Shown here: positions 44,935 through 54,939 of the stretch, piece by piece
How positions within the stretch are numbered: position 1 is the stretch's first letter
How the letters are laid out: every line of letters begins with the position of its first letter
NCBI RefSeq assembly: GCF_001421765.1
Contig: NZ_LMLA01000007.1
Coordinates: 335,510-399,509 of the forward strand
Length of the DNA stretch: 64,000 nt
DNA from: Sphingomonas sp. Leaf32
Lineage (GTDB): Bacteria > Pseudomonadota > Alphaproteobacteria > Sphingomonadales > Sphingomonadaceae
Reading direction: 5' to 3'
Made by a program: the position numbers and the translations under genes
Notes under the pieces: model-generated
What the model was told of the DNA's origin: nothing
Databases searched by the model: none
What the model saw: the letters and a program-made list of their open reading frames with translations, nothing else

Positions 44935-46255
44935 CGAACACCCCCACCAGCTCGGCGACCGCATCGTCCAGCGACACGACCTCGTCCGAATCCTGCTTCA
45001 CATATTCCATCACGGCGGGATGCGCGGCCAGCGCACCGTCGATCGCCGCGTCGGTGCCGGGGCGATAGGCCCCCATCAGCACCAGATCGCGATTTTCCTC
45101 GTACGTCGCCAGATGCCGGCGCAGCACGCGGGCGGCGGCCAGATGCGGCTTGTCGGCGATGTCGGTCATCACGCGGCTGACCGACGGCCCCAGATCGATC
45201 GCGGGATAGACCCCGCGCTCGGCCAGTTGCCGGCTCAGCACGATATGCCCGTCAAGGATCGATCGCGCCGAATCGACCACCGGGTCGCTATTGTCGTCGC
45301 CATCGGCCAGCACGGTGTAGATGGCGGTGATCGACCCGCCGGTGCGCACGCACGTGCCCGCCCGTTCGATCAGGCCCGGCAGCATCGCGATGGCGCTGGG
45401 CGGGTACCCTCGCGCGGAAGCCGGCTCGCCCAGCGCCAGGCCGATCTCACGCCCGGCATGGGCGACGCGGGTCAGCGAATCGATGATGAGCAGGACCTTC
45501 TTGCCCTGTTCGCGGAATGCCTCGGCGATCGCCGTCGCCCGCAGCGCGCCGCGAATGCGCAGCACCGGCGAATGGTTCGCCGGAACGGCGACCACGACCG
45601 ACCGCGCCCGCGCATCGCCCTTCAGCTTCGTTTCGAGGAAGTCGGACACTTCGCGGCTGCGCTCGCCGATCAGCCCGACGACGATCACATCGGCCTTGGC
45701 GGCGCGGACCATCATGCCCAGCAGCACCGACTTGCCGACGCCCGAACCCGCCATGATACCGACGCGCTGGCCCTGGCCGATGGTCAGCAGCCCGTTGATC
45801 GCGCGCACGCCGACATCCATCGGTTCGAGCACGCGGCCCCGGTCCAGCGGCGACTGGATGCGCCCGGCCAGCGGCCAGCGTCCCGCGCCCCGGATCGGCC
45901 CCTTGCCGTCGATCGGCTTGCCCGCGCCGTCGACCACCCGGCCCAGCATCGCCTCGCCGACCTCGGCCTCGCCCGGCTTGTCGCCCGGCCGCACCAGTGC
46001 CCCTGGAAGGAGCGGGGCGGGACCGCCGAGGTTCATCATCAGCGTGCGCCCGTTGCGAAAGCCGATCGCCTCCGCCTCGACGAAGCTCCCGTCGCCGGTG
46101 CCGACCTGGCACACGGTCCCGACCGGCAGCGACAGCCCGACCGCCTCCATCAGCAGCCCGTCATAGCTGGCGAGCTTGCCGGCCACGCGCGCGCGCGGGC
46201 GGAAATCGGTGGGGGCCAGCGCACCCAGATAGTCATCGGCGAAACGGTTGAGCAT
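44927..46255 (-). CDS. fliI: Flagellum-specific ATPase FliI
   Basis: 442 residues. Walker A AGSGVGKS at 169-176, VLLIIDSLTRVAHAGREIGLALGEP (Walker B region) and GSITAIYTVLADGDD identify the F-type-like export ATPase. Starts at the TGATG overlap with fliH. Energises substrate unfolding at the export gate. Confidence 0.96.
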   Translation of the reverse strand: MLNRFADDYLGALAPTDFRPRARVAGKLASYDGLLMEAVGLSLPVGTVCQVGTGDGSFVEAEAIGFRNGRTLMMNLGGPAPLLPGALVRPGDKPGEAEVGEAMLGRVVDGAGKPIDGKGPIRGAGRWPLAGRIQSPLDRGRVLEPMDVGVRAINGLLTIGQGQRVGIMAGSGVGKSVLLGMMVRAAKADVIVVGLIGERSREVSDFLETKLKGDARARSVVVAVPANHSPVLRIRGALRATAIAEAFREQGKKVLLIIDSLTRVAHAGREIGLALGEPASARGYPPSAIAMLPGLIERAGTCVRTGGSITAIYTVLADGDDNSDPVVDSARSILDGHIVLSRQLAERGVYPAIDLGPSVSRVMTDIADKPHLAAARVLRRHLATYEENRDLVLMGAYRPGTDAAIDGALAAHPAVMEYVKQDSDEVVSLDDAVAELVGVFGV

Positions 46256-47016
46256 CAGCGGGGCACCTGCACGGTTTCGATCGCGGCACCCAGCTGTTCC
46301 AGCCACAGCGACGGGCCGTCCTCGACCACGGTCGAAGCGGATTCGAGGATGAAGCCGCCGCGTTCGACATGGGCGTCGACGACCGCGAACACCGCCTTGG
46401 GCAGCTTGCCCTCGACCAGCGGCATGTCGGCTTCGTGCATTCGCAGGATCGCCGATTCGGCACCATCGGCCAGCAGGTCGGCGGCGGCGTCGATCCGTTC
46501 GATCAGGTGGTTGGCCGACACGCCGACCTCGCCCACAATCTGGCGCACCAGCGTCAGCACCGTCTGGCGCAGCCGTTCGGCCATCGCCTCGCGGTCGATA
46601 TGGGTCGCGGTGCCCAGCGCCTCGGCCAGCTTTGCCAGCAGCGCATGGTCGCGCGCCGCGTCGGACTGGCTGGCGGCGGCAGCGGCGGCCAGCCCCTCGG
46701 CATAGCCCGCCGCATGGGCCTCGGCGACCGGGTCCAGCGCATGGACGCTGTCGTCGACCACCGTGGAGAACGGGTCCCAGCCCTCGGTCGGGTTGGCGTC
46801 CGGATCGGCCGGGCGGAAATGCTTCGGACCCGAAGCCTGCGCGGTACCGGCGGCGGCGCCGAAATCCGCCGGGCGCACCGGCACCACGCCGGTCGCCGCG
46901 AACGGATCGGGCGCGCCGAATGCACGGGCGAGGATGTCGGCCGCCGCGACATGGCGACTGGCGAAGCCCGCGACGAAACCGTTCGCGGATGCGGGGGCTG
47001 CGGCGCTCTCAAACAT
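46255..47016 (-). CDS. fliH: Flagellar assembly protein FliH
   Basis: 253 residues. The N-terminal half is Ala/Pro-rich and variable; the C-terminal half (VDDSVHALDPVAEAHAAGYAEG, RLRQTVLTLVRQIVGEVG) resembles the FliH/F-type b subunit fold that restrains FliI. Call rests partly on position between fliG and fliI. Overlaps fliG by 8 nt. Confidence 0.85.
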   Translation of the reverse strand: MFESAAAPASANGFVAGFASRHVAAADILARAFGAPDPFAATGVVPVRPADFGAAAGTAQASGPKHFRPADPDANPTEGWDPFSTVVDDSVHALDPVAEAHAAGYAEGLAAAAAASQSDAARDHALLAKLAEALGTATHIDREAMAERLRQTVLTLVRQIVGEVGVSANHLIERIDAAADLLADGAESAILRMHEADMPLVEGKLPKAVFAVVDAHVERGGFILESASTVVEDGPSLWLEQLGAAIETVQVPR

Positions 47017-48016
47017 AATCGTCGTCGCCGCCGCCCATCATGATCGTGCCGTCCTTGCCCAGCTGGCGCGCGACGGTGATGACGCCCTTCTGCGCGTCGA
47101 GCACCTCGGCCAGCTTCATCGGCCCGCGGGCTTCCATCTCGTCGCGGATGCCGTCGGCGGCACGCGCCGACATGCAGCCCAGGAACCGGTTGCGCGCATT
47201 CTCGTCGACGCCCTTCAGGGCGCGGACCAGCAGGTCGCTGTCGACGTTGCGGATCAGCACGCCCAGATTCTTGTCGTCCATCTCCAGCAAATTGTCGAAG
47301 ACGAACAGCTGGTCCTCGATCTGGCGGGCGATGTCGCGGTCGATCTTGGCCAGCTTCGGCATGACCCGCGTCTCAGTCGCCTTGCGGCCCGACGACAGGA
47401 TCTTGGCGGCATCCTTGGCCCCACCCAGCTGCACGCCGGTGCCGCTGGTGCGACCGGTCGACCGGCGCGACAGCATCGACTTCAGCGTGTCGATCGCCTC
47501 GGGCGTGATCGGTCCCAGCTTGGCGATGCGGTGCAGGATCTGCGGCTGCGATGCCTCGGGCAGCCCTTCCAGCACCTGCGCGGCGACGGCGGGTTCGAGG
47601 TTGGCGAGCAGGACGGCGGCGATCTGCGGATGCTCGTCCTTGATGAGGCTGACGATCTCGGCCGGGTCCATCCAGTCGAGCAGCTCGATCTGGCACGCGG
47701 TCTCGACCGGCGTGATCTTGGCCAGCACGCTCTCCGCCTTGTCGGCCCCCAGCGCGCGGTTCATCACCTGTTCGATATGCGGGCGCGGGTCGAAGCCGAC
47801 CGTGGTGCGCTCGCGGGCCTTTTCGACGAAATCGTCGAGGACCACCGACACCTCGTCCTCGCTGACATCGGCGACGCTGAACATCGCCTTGCCCAGCTGC
47901 TGGACCTCTTCGGGTTCCAGCTTCTGCAGGATGGCGGCGGCTTCCTCCTCGCCGACCAGCATCATCAGGACGGCGGCGCGCTCGACGCCGGTCTGGATAC
48001 GGACGGGGGCGTTCAC
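47009..48016 (-). CDS. fliG: Flagellar motor switch protein FliG
   Basis: 335 residues. Three-domain rotor protein: the EHPQ motif is in LIKDEHPQIAAVLLANLEP, and the C-terminal torque helix contains charged residues in RALKGVDENARNRFLGCMSARAAD. VERAAVLMMLVGEEEAAAIL opens the protein. Start overlaps the fliF stop (ATGA). Confidence 0.96.
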   Translation of the reverse strand: MNAPVRIQTGVERAAVLMMLVGEEEAAAILQKLEPEEVQQLGKAMFSVADVSEDEVSVVLDDFVEKARERTTVGFDPRPHIEQVMNRALGADKAESVLAKITPVETACQIELLDWMDPAEIVSLIKDEHPQIAAVLLANLEPAVAAQVLEGLPEASQPQILHRIAKLGPITPEAIDTLKSMLSRRSTGRTSGTGVQLGGAKDAAKILSSGRKATETRVMPKLAKIDRDIARQIEDQLFVFDNLLEMDDKNLGVLIRNVDSDLLVRALKGVDENARNRFLGCMSARAADGIRDEMEARGPMKLAEVLDAQKGVITVARQLGKDGTIMMGGGDDDYV

Positions 48017-49704
48017 TGCTTGCCGTCCGACTGGATCATGTCGCGGATGGCCAGGGCGGCGCGCGTCGGATTGTCGCGGGTGAAGCCGCGGACCAGCCCG
48101 ACCCGGTCGTCATAGTTCTGCGCGGTTTCGAGCATCGCCATGCTGACCGGCTCCGGCCCGGTGGGGGCGGTCAGCGCGGCCTGCGCGGCGGCCTGGGCGG
48201 CGGCGGCGCGGGCGGTTTCGGCGGTGGCGTCGGCCTTGCGCTTCTCGTTGATCGCCTTGACCATCGGGCGGACCCCCATGAACAGCACCAGCAGCGCGAT
48301 GACGAGCGCGGTGCCGTTGCGGGCGGCCAGCGGCACCCAGTCGGCATCGTACCACGGGCGGGCCACATCGGTGGCGACCGCATCGGGCGAGAATTTCCGG
48401 CTGATGACCGTCACCGTGTCCTGGCGCTGCTGGTTATAGCCGACCGCCGCCTTCACCAGGTCGTTGATCTGCTGGATTTCGGCCGGGGTGCGGGGCTTGC
48501 CCCCTTCGGCTTCGCGCAGCAGCACGGCGACCGACAGGCGGCGGATCGATCCGGGCGCGGCGCGGGTGACCGATACTTCCTTGCCCAGATCATAGGCGCG
48601 GTTGAAGTTCTCGCTGGTCTTGACCGGCGGAGTGGCACCCGGCGCGGTTCCGGGCTGGACCGTGGCGCCGGCGGGGCCGGGGGTCGCGGTCGCCAGCGTC
48701 GATGCGGCGGGCGGGGTGTTCGACAGCGCGCCGGGGACGCCGCCGGGGGTGGTTTCGCCGGGCGTATTGCCCTGCCACGTCCCCTGTTCGGCGCGGACGA
48801 CACCCTGCTTGTCATAGCTTTCGCGCGTCGCCTGGCTCTGGTCCAGATCGACATCCGCCTGGATTTCGGCCGAGAAATTGCCGGCGCCCAGCAGCGGGGT
48901 CAGCAGCGTGTTGAGCTGCGCGCGGTACTTGTCCTCGATCCGGCGCTGGTAATCGATCCGTTCGTCGCTGAGCGTCGATCCTTCGCTGCCATCGGTCGGC
49001 TTGCTCAGCAGCGCGCCCATCTGGTCGATGATCGTCACCTGATCGGCCTTCATCCCCGGCACCGAGGAGGCGACGAGGTTGACGATCGAGCGGACCTGCG
49101 CCTGCGTGAGGCTCCGGCCGGGTTCGAGGCGGACGATGACCGATGCGGAGGGCTGCGCATTGTCGCGCACGAAGACCGAGCTTTCGGGCATCGCCAGGTG
49201 GACGCGGGCGTCCGCCACCGATTCGATCTCGCCGATCGACTTGGCCAGTTCGGTCTCGCGCGCCTGGCGCAGCCGTTCGCCCTCGACCGCGCGGCTGACG
49301 CCCATCGGCAGCTGGTCGAGGATCGCATACCCGCCCGGCGCGGCCTTGGGCAGCCCTTGCCCCGCCAGCAGGATGCGCGCGCGGTGGTAATCGTCCTCGG
49401 CGACGGTGATCCCGCCGCTATCGTCCACGCTGCTGGCGATCTTCGCGGCGCCCAGCGCGTCGACGACGGCCTGCTTGTCGCTGTCGGGCAGCTGCGGGAA
49501 CAGCGTGCGCTGCGGCGGGGTGGCCAGCGCCATCCACGCCATCGCCGCCGCCAGGACCAGCCCGACGATGAAGATCAACGGCAGGCTGCGCTTGACGGCC
49601 GGCTGCTTCATCAGCCCGCCGATCTGGGTCAGCGGGTTGGCGAAGCGGGCGGGGGCTGCGGCGGCGGCGGGAACGCCGCCGGTGGTGGCGAGAGCGTTTT
49701 CCAT
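48013..49704 (-). CDS. fliF: Flagellar MS-ring protein FliF
   Basis: 563 residues. TM1 about 40-60 and TM2 about 455-475 enclose a periplasmic YscJ/FliF ring domain (ILLAGQGLPKAAPGGYAILD). The C-terminal ...DDRVGLVRGFTRDNPTRAALAIRDMI is the FliG-binding tail. One base separates it from fliE. Usual length. Confidence 0.96.
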   Translation of the reverse strand: MENALATTGGVPAAAAAPARFANPLTQIGGLMKQPAVKRSLPLIFIVGLVLAAAMAWMALATPPQRTLFPQLPDSDKQAVVDALGAAKIASSVDDSGGITVAEDDYHRARILLAGQGLPKAAPGGYAILDQLPMGVSRAVEGERLRQARETELAKSIGEIESVADARVHLAMPESSVFVRDNAQPSASVIVRLEPGRSLTQAQVRSIVNLVASSVPGMKADQVTIIDQMGALLSKPTDGSEGSTLSDERIDYQRRIEDKYRAQLNTLLTPLLGAGNFSAEIQADVDLDQSQATRESYDKQGVVRAEQGTWQGNTPGETTPGGVPGALSNTPPAASTLATATPGPAGATVQPGTAPGATPPVKTSENFNRAYDLGKEVSVTRAAPGSIRRLSVAVLLREAEGGKPRTPAEIQQINDLVKAAVGYNQQRQDTVTVISRKFSPDAVATDVARPWYDADWVPLAARNGTALVIALLVLFMGVRPMVKAINEKRKADATAETARAAAAQAAAQAALTAPTGPEPVSMAMLETAQNYDDRVGLVRGFTRDNPTRAALAIRDMIQSDGKQ

Positions 49705-49705
49705 A

Positions 49706-50067
49706 TTACACCGGCATACTCATGATGTCCTTGTAGGCGGACAAGAGCTTGTTCCTGACCTGCATCGTGGCTTCGAAGCCGACCGATGCCTGCTGGCGCG
49801 CCATCATCACCTTGGCGATGTCCACGGTCTCGCCGCGTTCGTACATCGCCGACAATTCGCTCGCCTTGTTCTGCTGCGCGTTCACGCCCTTCAGCGCGTC
49901 GCCCATCGCATCGGCGAAGCTGGTGGGCTTCGCCGGTTCGGCCGGCACCGGGGCGGTCGCGACCTGCGCGTTCGCCTTGGACAGCGCCTGGTTGCGCTCG
50001 AGGATCTGGGCGCGCAGCGCCATCACCCGGTCGACGCCCATTGCGCCGCCGACTCCGCCGACGCCGC

Positions 50068-50071
<4 letters not shown>
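49706..50071 (-). CDS. fliE: Flagellar hook-basal body protein FliE
   Basis: 121 residues, links MS ring to the rod. The C-terminal VMMARQQASVGFEATMQVRNKLLSAYKDIMSMPV is canonical. ATG overlaps the flbD stop (ATGA), so it is cotranscribed with its regulator. Confidence 0.94.
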
Positions 50072-51363
<1,292 letters not shown>

Positions 51364-51503
51364 GGTCTTGGACATTCCCCCTGAACGGCACCCTTTTGCC
51401 GGCAAATGGTTAACGCCCGGTAAAATGACCCCCGATTCGGCTCTGTACTCCGCGTACGTACCCTCGCGCGCGCGAGGCCCCCGAAAATCCGGAACTTTTT
51501 TCC

Positions 51504-51530
51504 TTAACCCGGTCCGCCGCGTGCCGTTTC
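51504..51530 (+). promoter_or_regulatory. Sigma-28 (FliA)-type promoter of flagellin
   Basis: TTAACCCG (51504-51511), 11-nt spacer, GCCGTTTC (51523-51530), then CTCC. The -10 and following bases are identical to those before flgM, and spacing equals the fliD site. Start about 70 bp before the ATG. Confidence 0.65.
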
Positions 51531-51606
51531 TCCGGGCAGCAGCTTCGATCCCGATCGCTTCAAGGGGGGACGCGGGGCGCTGGAAGTCAGACTGGAGGAC
51601 ACACCA

Positions 51607-53589
51607 ATGACCGTTATCGGATCCAACATCGGATCGCTCCGCGCCGCCAACGCCTCGTCCGCTGCCAACGACGCGCTGAAGGCGTCGATGGAGCGCCTGT
51701 CGACCGGCAAGCGCATCAATTCGGCCAAGGACGACGCCGCCGGCCTCGCCATCGCCAGCCGCATGACCAGCCAGATCAAGACGATGGCAGTCGCTGCGCG
51801 CAACGCGAACGACGGCATCTCGATGGCGCAGACCGCCGAAGGCGCGCTGGGCGAAGTCACCAACATGCTGCAGCGCATGAAGGAACTCGCCGGCCAGGCC
51901 GCCAACGGCACGCTGGGCGCCTCGGAGCGCAAGTCGCTCCAGTCGGAAGTCGGCCAGCTGACCGCGCAGATCAACGACATCTCGACCAAGACCAACTTCA
52001 ACGGCATCAACCTGCTCGACGGCACGGTGAAGTCGGTGAACCTGCAGACCGGTGCTCAGTCGGGCCAGACCACCTCGGTGGCACTCGCCAACACCTCGGC
52101 CACCGCGCTCGGCCTGAACGGCTATCGCGTCGAAGGCCAGGCGACCACCGGCCGCATCAGTTCGGCGACCGTCGCCGTCACTGACATCCAGCTGAACGGC
52201 AAGAACGCACTCGGCACGGCACTGACCACCGCCACCGCCGAAACCGCCGCCGCCAGCATCAATGCGAACACCGGCCAGACCGGCGTGTCGGCGACCGCCT
52301 ACAACACCCTGTCGGGCGGCCCGATCGCTTCGGGCGGCGTGACCAGCGCGACCGGCTTCTCGATCGCGGTCGGTGGCGGCACCGCCGTCAACATCACCGG
52401 CGCCAACGGCCAGGAACTGGTCGACAAGATCAACCGCGACGTGGGCGGCATCAGCGCGCAGCTCGACAGCGAAGGCAAGATCGTCCTGTCGAACGACACC
52501 GGCAAGACCATCGTCATCGCCGGTGCCGATGCGGGCAAGGCGGGCTTCACCGCCGGCACCTATGGCGGCTTCGTCGCGCTCAACAGCTCGAACGGCCAGC
52601 CGATCGACATCAAGCGCGGCACGACCGGCGACGCAACCGACCTCGCCGGACTCGGCCTGAACGAAACCACGAGCAACAACTCGATCAAGGGGTCCTCGGC
52701 GGGTGCCGGCGCGCTCACCACGTCGGACGACGTGAAGATCAACGGCGTCGCCGTGGGCGTGTCGAACGATGCCTCTGCGGCATCGAAGGCTGCGGCGATC
52801 AATGCGACCAGCGGACAGAGCGGCGTCACCGCGACCGCGACGACGAAGGCGACCGTGAAGCTCGACGCCGCGCTGCTGGTGGCCGGCAACGACCTCTCGA
52901 TCAACGGTGCGGTCGTCGCCCTGTCCGACTCGGACGGCACGACCGGCATGTCGATGTCGGACGTGGTCAAGAACATCAATTCGGCGGGCATCAGCGGCCT
53001 GGTCGCATCGAGCGACGCGGACGGCAACCTGATCCTGACGTCGTCGACCGGCAACGACATCACGCTGAAGGACGGCCCGACGGCCGCCGGCGCCGGCATG
53101 GTGCTGAGCATGCAGGGTGACGACGGCGGCGCCTCGACCGGCACCATCGCCGCCGGCCTGACGCTGCGCGGTCGTGTCGAACTGAAGTCGGACACCGGTG
53201 CGGAAGTCCGCGTCGAAGGGTCGGCGGCTTCGCTGCTCAAGGTCGGTCTGGCCGCACAGGGCGGCGCCAAGGACATGATCGGCGGCGCGCTGAACGTCTC
53301 GACCCAGGCGAACGCTTCGGTGGCGATGACCGCCATCGACAAGGCGCTCGACAAGGTCTCGTCGATCCGCGGCGATCTGGGTGCGGTGCAGAACCGTCTG
53401 CAGGTCACCGTCAACAACCTGACCACCACCTCGTCGAACCTGCAGGAAGCCCGCAGCCGCATCGAAGATACCGACTTCTCGTCGGAATCGACGGCGCTCG
53501 CCAAGGCGCAGATCCTCGGCCAGGCCTCGACCGCGATGCTGGCCCAGGCCAACCAGTCGCAGCAGGGCGTGCTGAAGCTGCTCGGCTAA
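51607..53589 (+). CDS. Flagellin
   Basis: 660 residues, much larger than the 270-300 common in Caulobacter-type alphaproteobacteria. N-terminal D0/D1 ([42 protein letters not shown]) and C-terminal D1/D0 (ending [19 protein letters not shown]) are canonical. The long middle has two FlgIN-like motifs ([10 protein letters not shown] and [10 protein letters not shown]) and a Gly/Ala/Asp-rich variable region. GGAGG Shine-Dalgarno, sigma-28 promoter upstream, strong terminator downstream. Only one flagellin is in the window. Confidence 0.96.
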   Translation: MTVIGSNIGSLRAANASSAANDALKASMERLSTGKRINSAKDDAAGLAIASRMTSQIKTMAVAARNANDGISMAQTAEGALGEVTNMLQRMKELAGQAANGTLGASERKSLQSEVGQLTAQINDISTKTNFNGINLLDGTVKSVNLQTGAQSGQTTSVALANTSATALGLNGYRVEGQATTGRISSATVAVTDIQLNGKNALGTALTTATAETAAASINANTGQTGVSATAYNTLSGGPIASGGVTSATGFSIAVGGGTAVNITGANGQELVDKINRDVGGISAQLDSEGKIVLSNDTGKTIVIAGADAGKAGFTAGTYGGFVALNSSNGQPIDIKRGTTGDATDLAGLGLNETTSNNSIKGSSAGAGALTTSDDVKINGVAVGVSNDASAASKAAAINATSGQSGVTATATTKATVKLDAALLVAGNDLSINGAVVALSDSDGTTGMSMSDVVKNINSAGISGLVASSDADGNLILTSSTGNDITLKDGPTAAGAGMVLSMQGDDGGASTGTIAAGLTLRGRVELKSDTGAEVRVEGSAASLLKVGLAAQGGAKDMIGGALNVSTQANASVAMTAIDKALDKVSSIRGDLGAVQNRLQVTVNNLTTTSSNLQEARSRIEDTDFSSESTALAKAQILGQASTAMLAQANQSQQGVLKLLG

Positions 53590-53596
53590 TCCCGGC

Positions 53597-53639
53597 TCCG
53601 CCGCCGCCGTTCCCCCTTGATGAAGGCGGTGGCGGCGGA
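53597..53639 (+). terminator. Hairpin 1 after flagellin
   Basis: TCCGCCGCCGCC at 53597-53608 pairs with GGTGGCGGCGGA at 53628-53639, eleven Watson-Crick pairs and one G-T wobble, 8 bp after the flagellin stop. Confidence 0.6.
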
Positions 53640-53657
53640 ACTCCCGGCGACGGGACC

Positions 53658-53690
53658 AACCCCCGGCGACCCTCGTGGTCTCCGGGGGTT
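53658..53690 (+). terminator. Hairpin 2 after flagellin, likely terminator
   Basis: AACCCCCGG (53658-53666) and CCGGGGGTT (53682-53690) form a perfect 9-bp stem followed by TTC. With hairpin 1 it ends the flagellin transcript. Confidence 0.65.
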
Positions 53691-53743
53691 TCGGCGTTCA
53701 GGGACGCGAGAACGGACTCTATATATATAAGGTATCACGCACA

Positions 53744-53793
53744 TCCTCCCCTGCACGGGGAGGGGGACCATGCGCAGCATGGTGGAGGGGGGG
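53744..53793. repeat. GC-rich palindromic repeat
   Basis: TCCTCCCCTGCACGGGGAGG with a further arm ACCATGCGCAGCATGGT and GGAGGGG. A common intergenic repeat type in alphaproteobacteria. Part of the gene-free stretch 53590-54192, which holds terminators and repeats only. Confidence 0.6.
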
Positions 53794-53846
53794 CGTCGGT
53801 GAACGCTACGCCGGCAACTGGCCGCTCGCGTCGGTTCTGCCCCGAT

Positions 53847-53935
53847 CGTATCCCCGCGAAGGCGGGGATCCAGCGTCCCAAACGCAACGTCGGCATTCAA
53901 TAACCCTGGACCCCCGCCTGCGCGGAGGTACGGAC
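53847..53935. repeat. GC-rich palindromic repeat pair, family C, copy 2
   Basis: TCCCCGCGAAGGCGGGGATC at the left and TAACCCTGGACCCCCGCC at the right; the latter is identical to a stretch at 38255-38272. Confidence 0.65.
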
Positions 53936-54106
53936 GTGAGCCGCGATCTTTTGCCACCTCGTACCCCGGCGAAGGCCGGGCAGGGCGGCGACCCTCCGCT
54001 TTCCTACAACCGCCTGCCCGCGTTACCATCCGCCTCCCGCTCTTTCTCATCGCCGACCCCACCCGCAACCGACGCGTCGCCACACCCATCGCGCAAACCG
54101 CGCACG

Positions 54107-54129
54107 AGTGTGAACTTCGTGAACTTTGG
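54107..54129. repeat. 23-bp repeat with direct GTGAACTTY repeats, copy 2
   Basis: Identical over 23 bp to 33546-33568, and here also located just beyond the 3' end of a minus-strand gene (fliA), upstream of its terminator. Confidence 0.7.
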
Positions 54130-54133
54130 ACGC

Positions 54134-54164
54134 AAAAACGGGGCCGGACGTTCCGTCCGACCCC
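54134..54164 (-). terminator. Rho-independent terminator of fliA
   Basis: Minus strand: CGGGGTCGGACG and CGTCCGGCCCCG form an about 11-bp stem with a GAA loop, followed directly by TTTTTG. It ends the transglycosylase-flhA-fliA operon. Confidence 0.85.
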
Positions 54165-54192
54165 GCTCAAATCCTTGAAAACGCGACCGAAG

Positions 54193-54939
54193 CTACCCGG
54201 TGGCCCGTTTCAGCGCCTTTTTCAGCTTCTCATGCGCCGTCTTCTTGATCTGGCAGATGCGCGCCGCGCCGACGCCCAGCACCTGCCCGATCTCCTCGAG
54301 GTTCAGTTCCTCGACATAATAAAGCTGGATCACCTGCGCCTCACGTTCGGGCAGCGCGGCGATCGCGGCGATCAACGCCTCGCGCAGCTCGCCTTCGGCC
54401 AGCGCCTCGAACGCATCGGGGCCGTCATCCATGAACCACGGCGCCTCGTCGGTATAGACATCGTCGATCGAATCGAACTGCACCGACTGGACATCGGCAT
54501 AGTCGACGCGCAACCGCCCCAGCGGCACGCCCAGCCGGTCGGCGATCTCGGCCGGCACCGGCGCACGGCCCAGCTCGACCGTCAGGCCCGACACGGCCTT
54601 CGCATAGTCGCGCCGCCGCTTCATCGCGCCGCGGCTGATCGTCGCCTGTCGCCGTAGTTCGTCGATCATCGCCCCGCGCAACCGGGTGCTCAGATATTGT
54701 TCGAAGGTGACGGTGCCGCGATCCTCGAACATCGGCACCGCCTCGACCAGTGCGACCAGTCCCACCTGCACGAGGTCCTCGACATCGACCATCGTGCTCA
54801 TATGGCCATGGACGTGCCACGCGATGCGGCGGACCAGCGGCAGGTGGCGGCGGACGATTGCGTCGCCGTCGTTCGGCCGGGCGTGCCGGGTATAGACCGG
54901 CGTGCTCAGCTCGGGCTGGGGAAAGAAGGGGGCGTTCAT
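54193..54939 (-). CDS. fliA: RNA polymerase sigma-28 factor FliA
   Basis: 248 residues. Region 2 (VEDLVQVGLVALVEAVPMFE, FEQYLSTRLRGAMIDELRRQ), region 3 and region 4 (LPEREAQVIQLYYVEELNLEEIGQVLGVGAARICQIKKTA) are complete. It directs late flagellar genes and is held by FlgM. ATG overlaps the flhA stop (ATGA). Confidence 0.96.
   Translation of the reverse strand: MNAPFFPQPELSTPVYTRHARPNDGDAIVRRHLPLVRRIAWHVHGHMSTMVDVEDLVQVGLVALVEAVPMFEDRGTVTFEQYLSTRLRGAMIDELRRQATISRGAMKRRRDYAKAVSGLTVELGRAPVPAEIADRLGVPLGRLRVDYADVQSVQFDSIDDVYTDEAPWFMDDGPDAFEALAEGELREALIAAIAALPEREAQVIQLYYVEELNLEEIGQVLGVGAARICQIKKTAHEKLKKALKRATG

Noticed and set aside
51387..51400. GGCAC...TTGC resembling sigma-54
   Set aside because: Spacing between GG and GC is 9, not 10, which normally abolishes recognition; not annotated as a promoter.
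53675..54178. Plus-strand frame of 167 codons after flagellin
   Set aside because: It reads through palindromic repeats and has no recognisable domain; encoded by repeat DNA.
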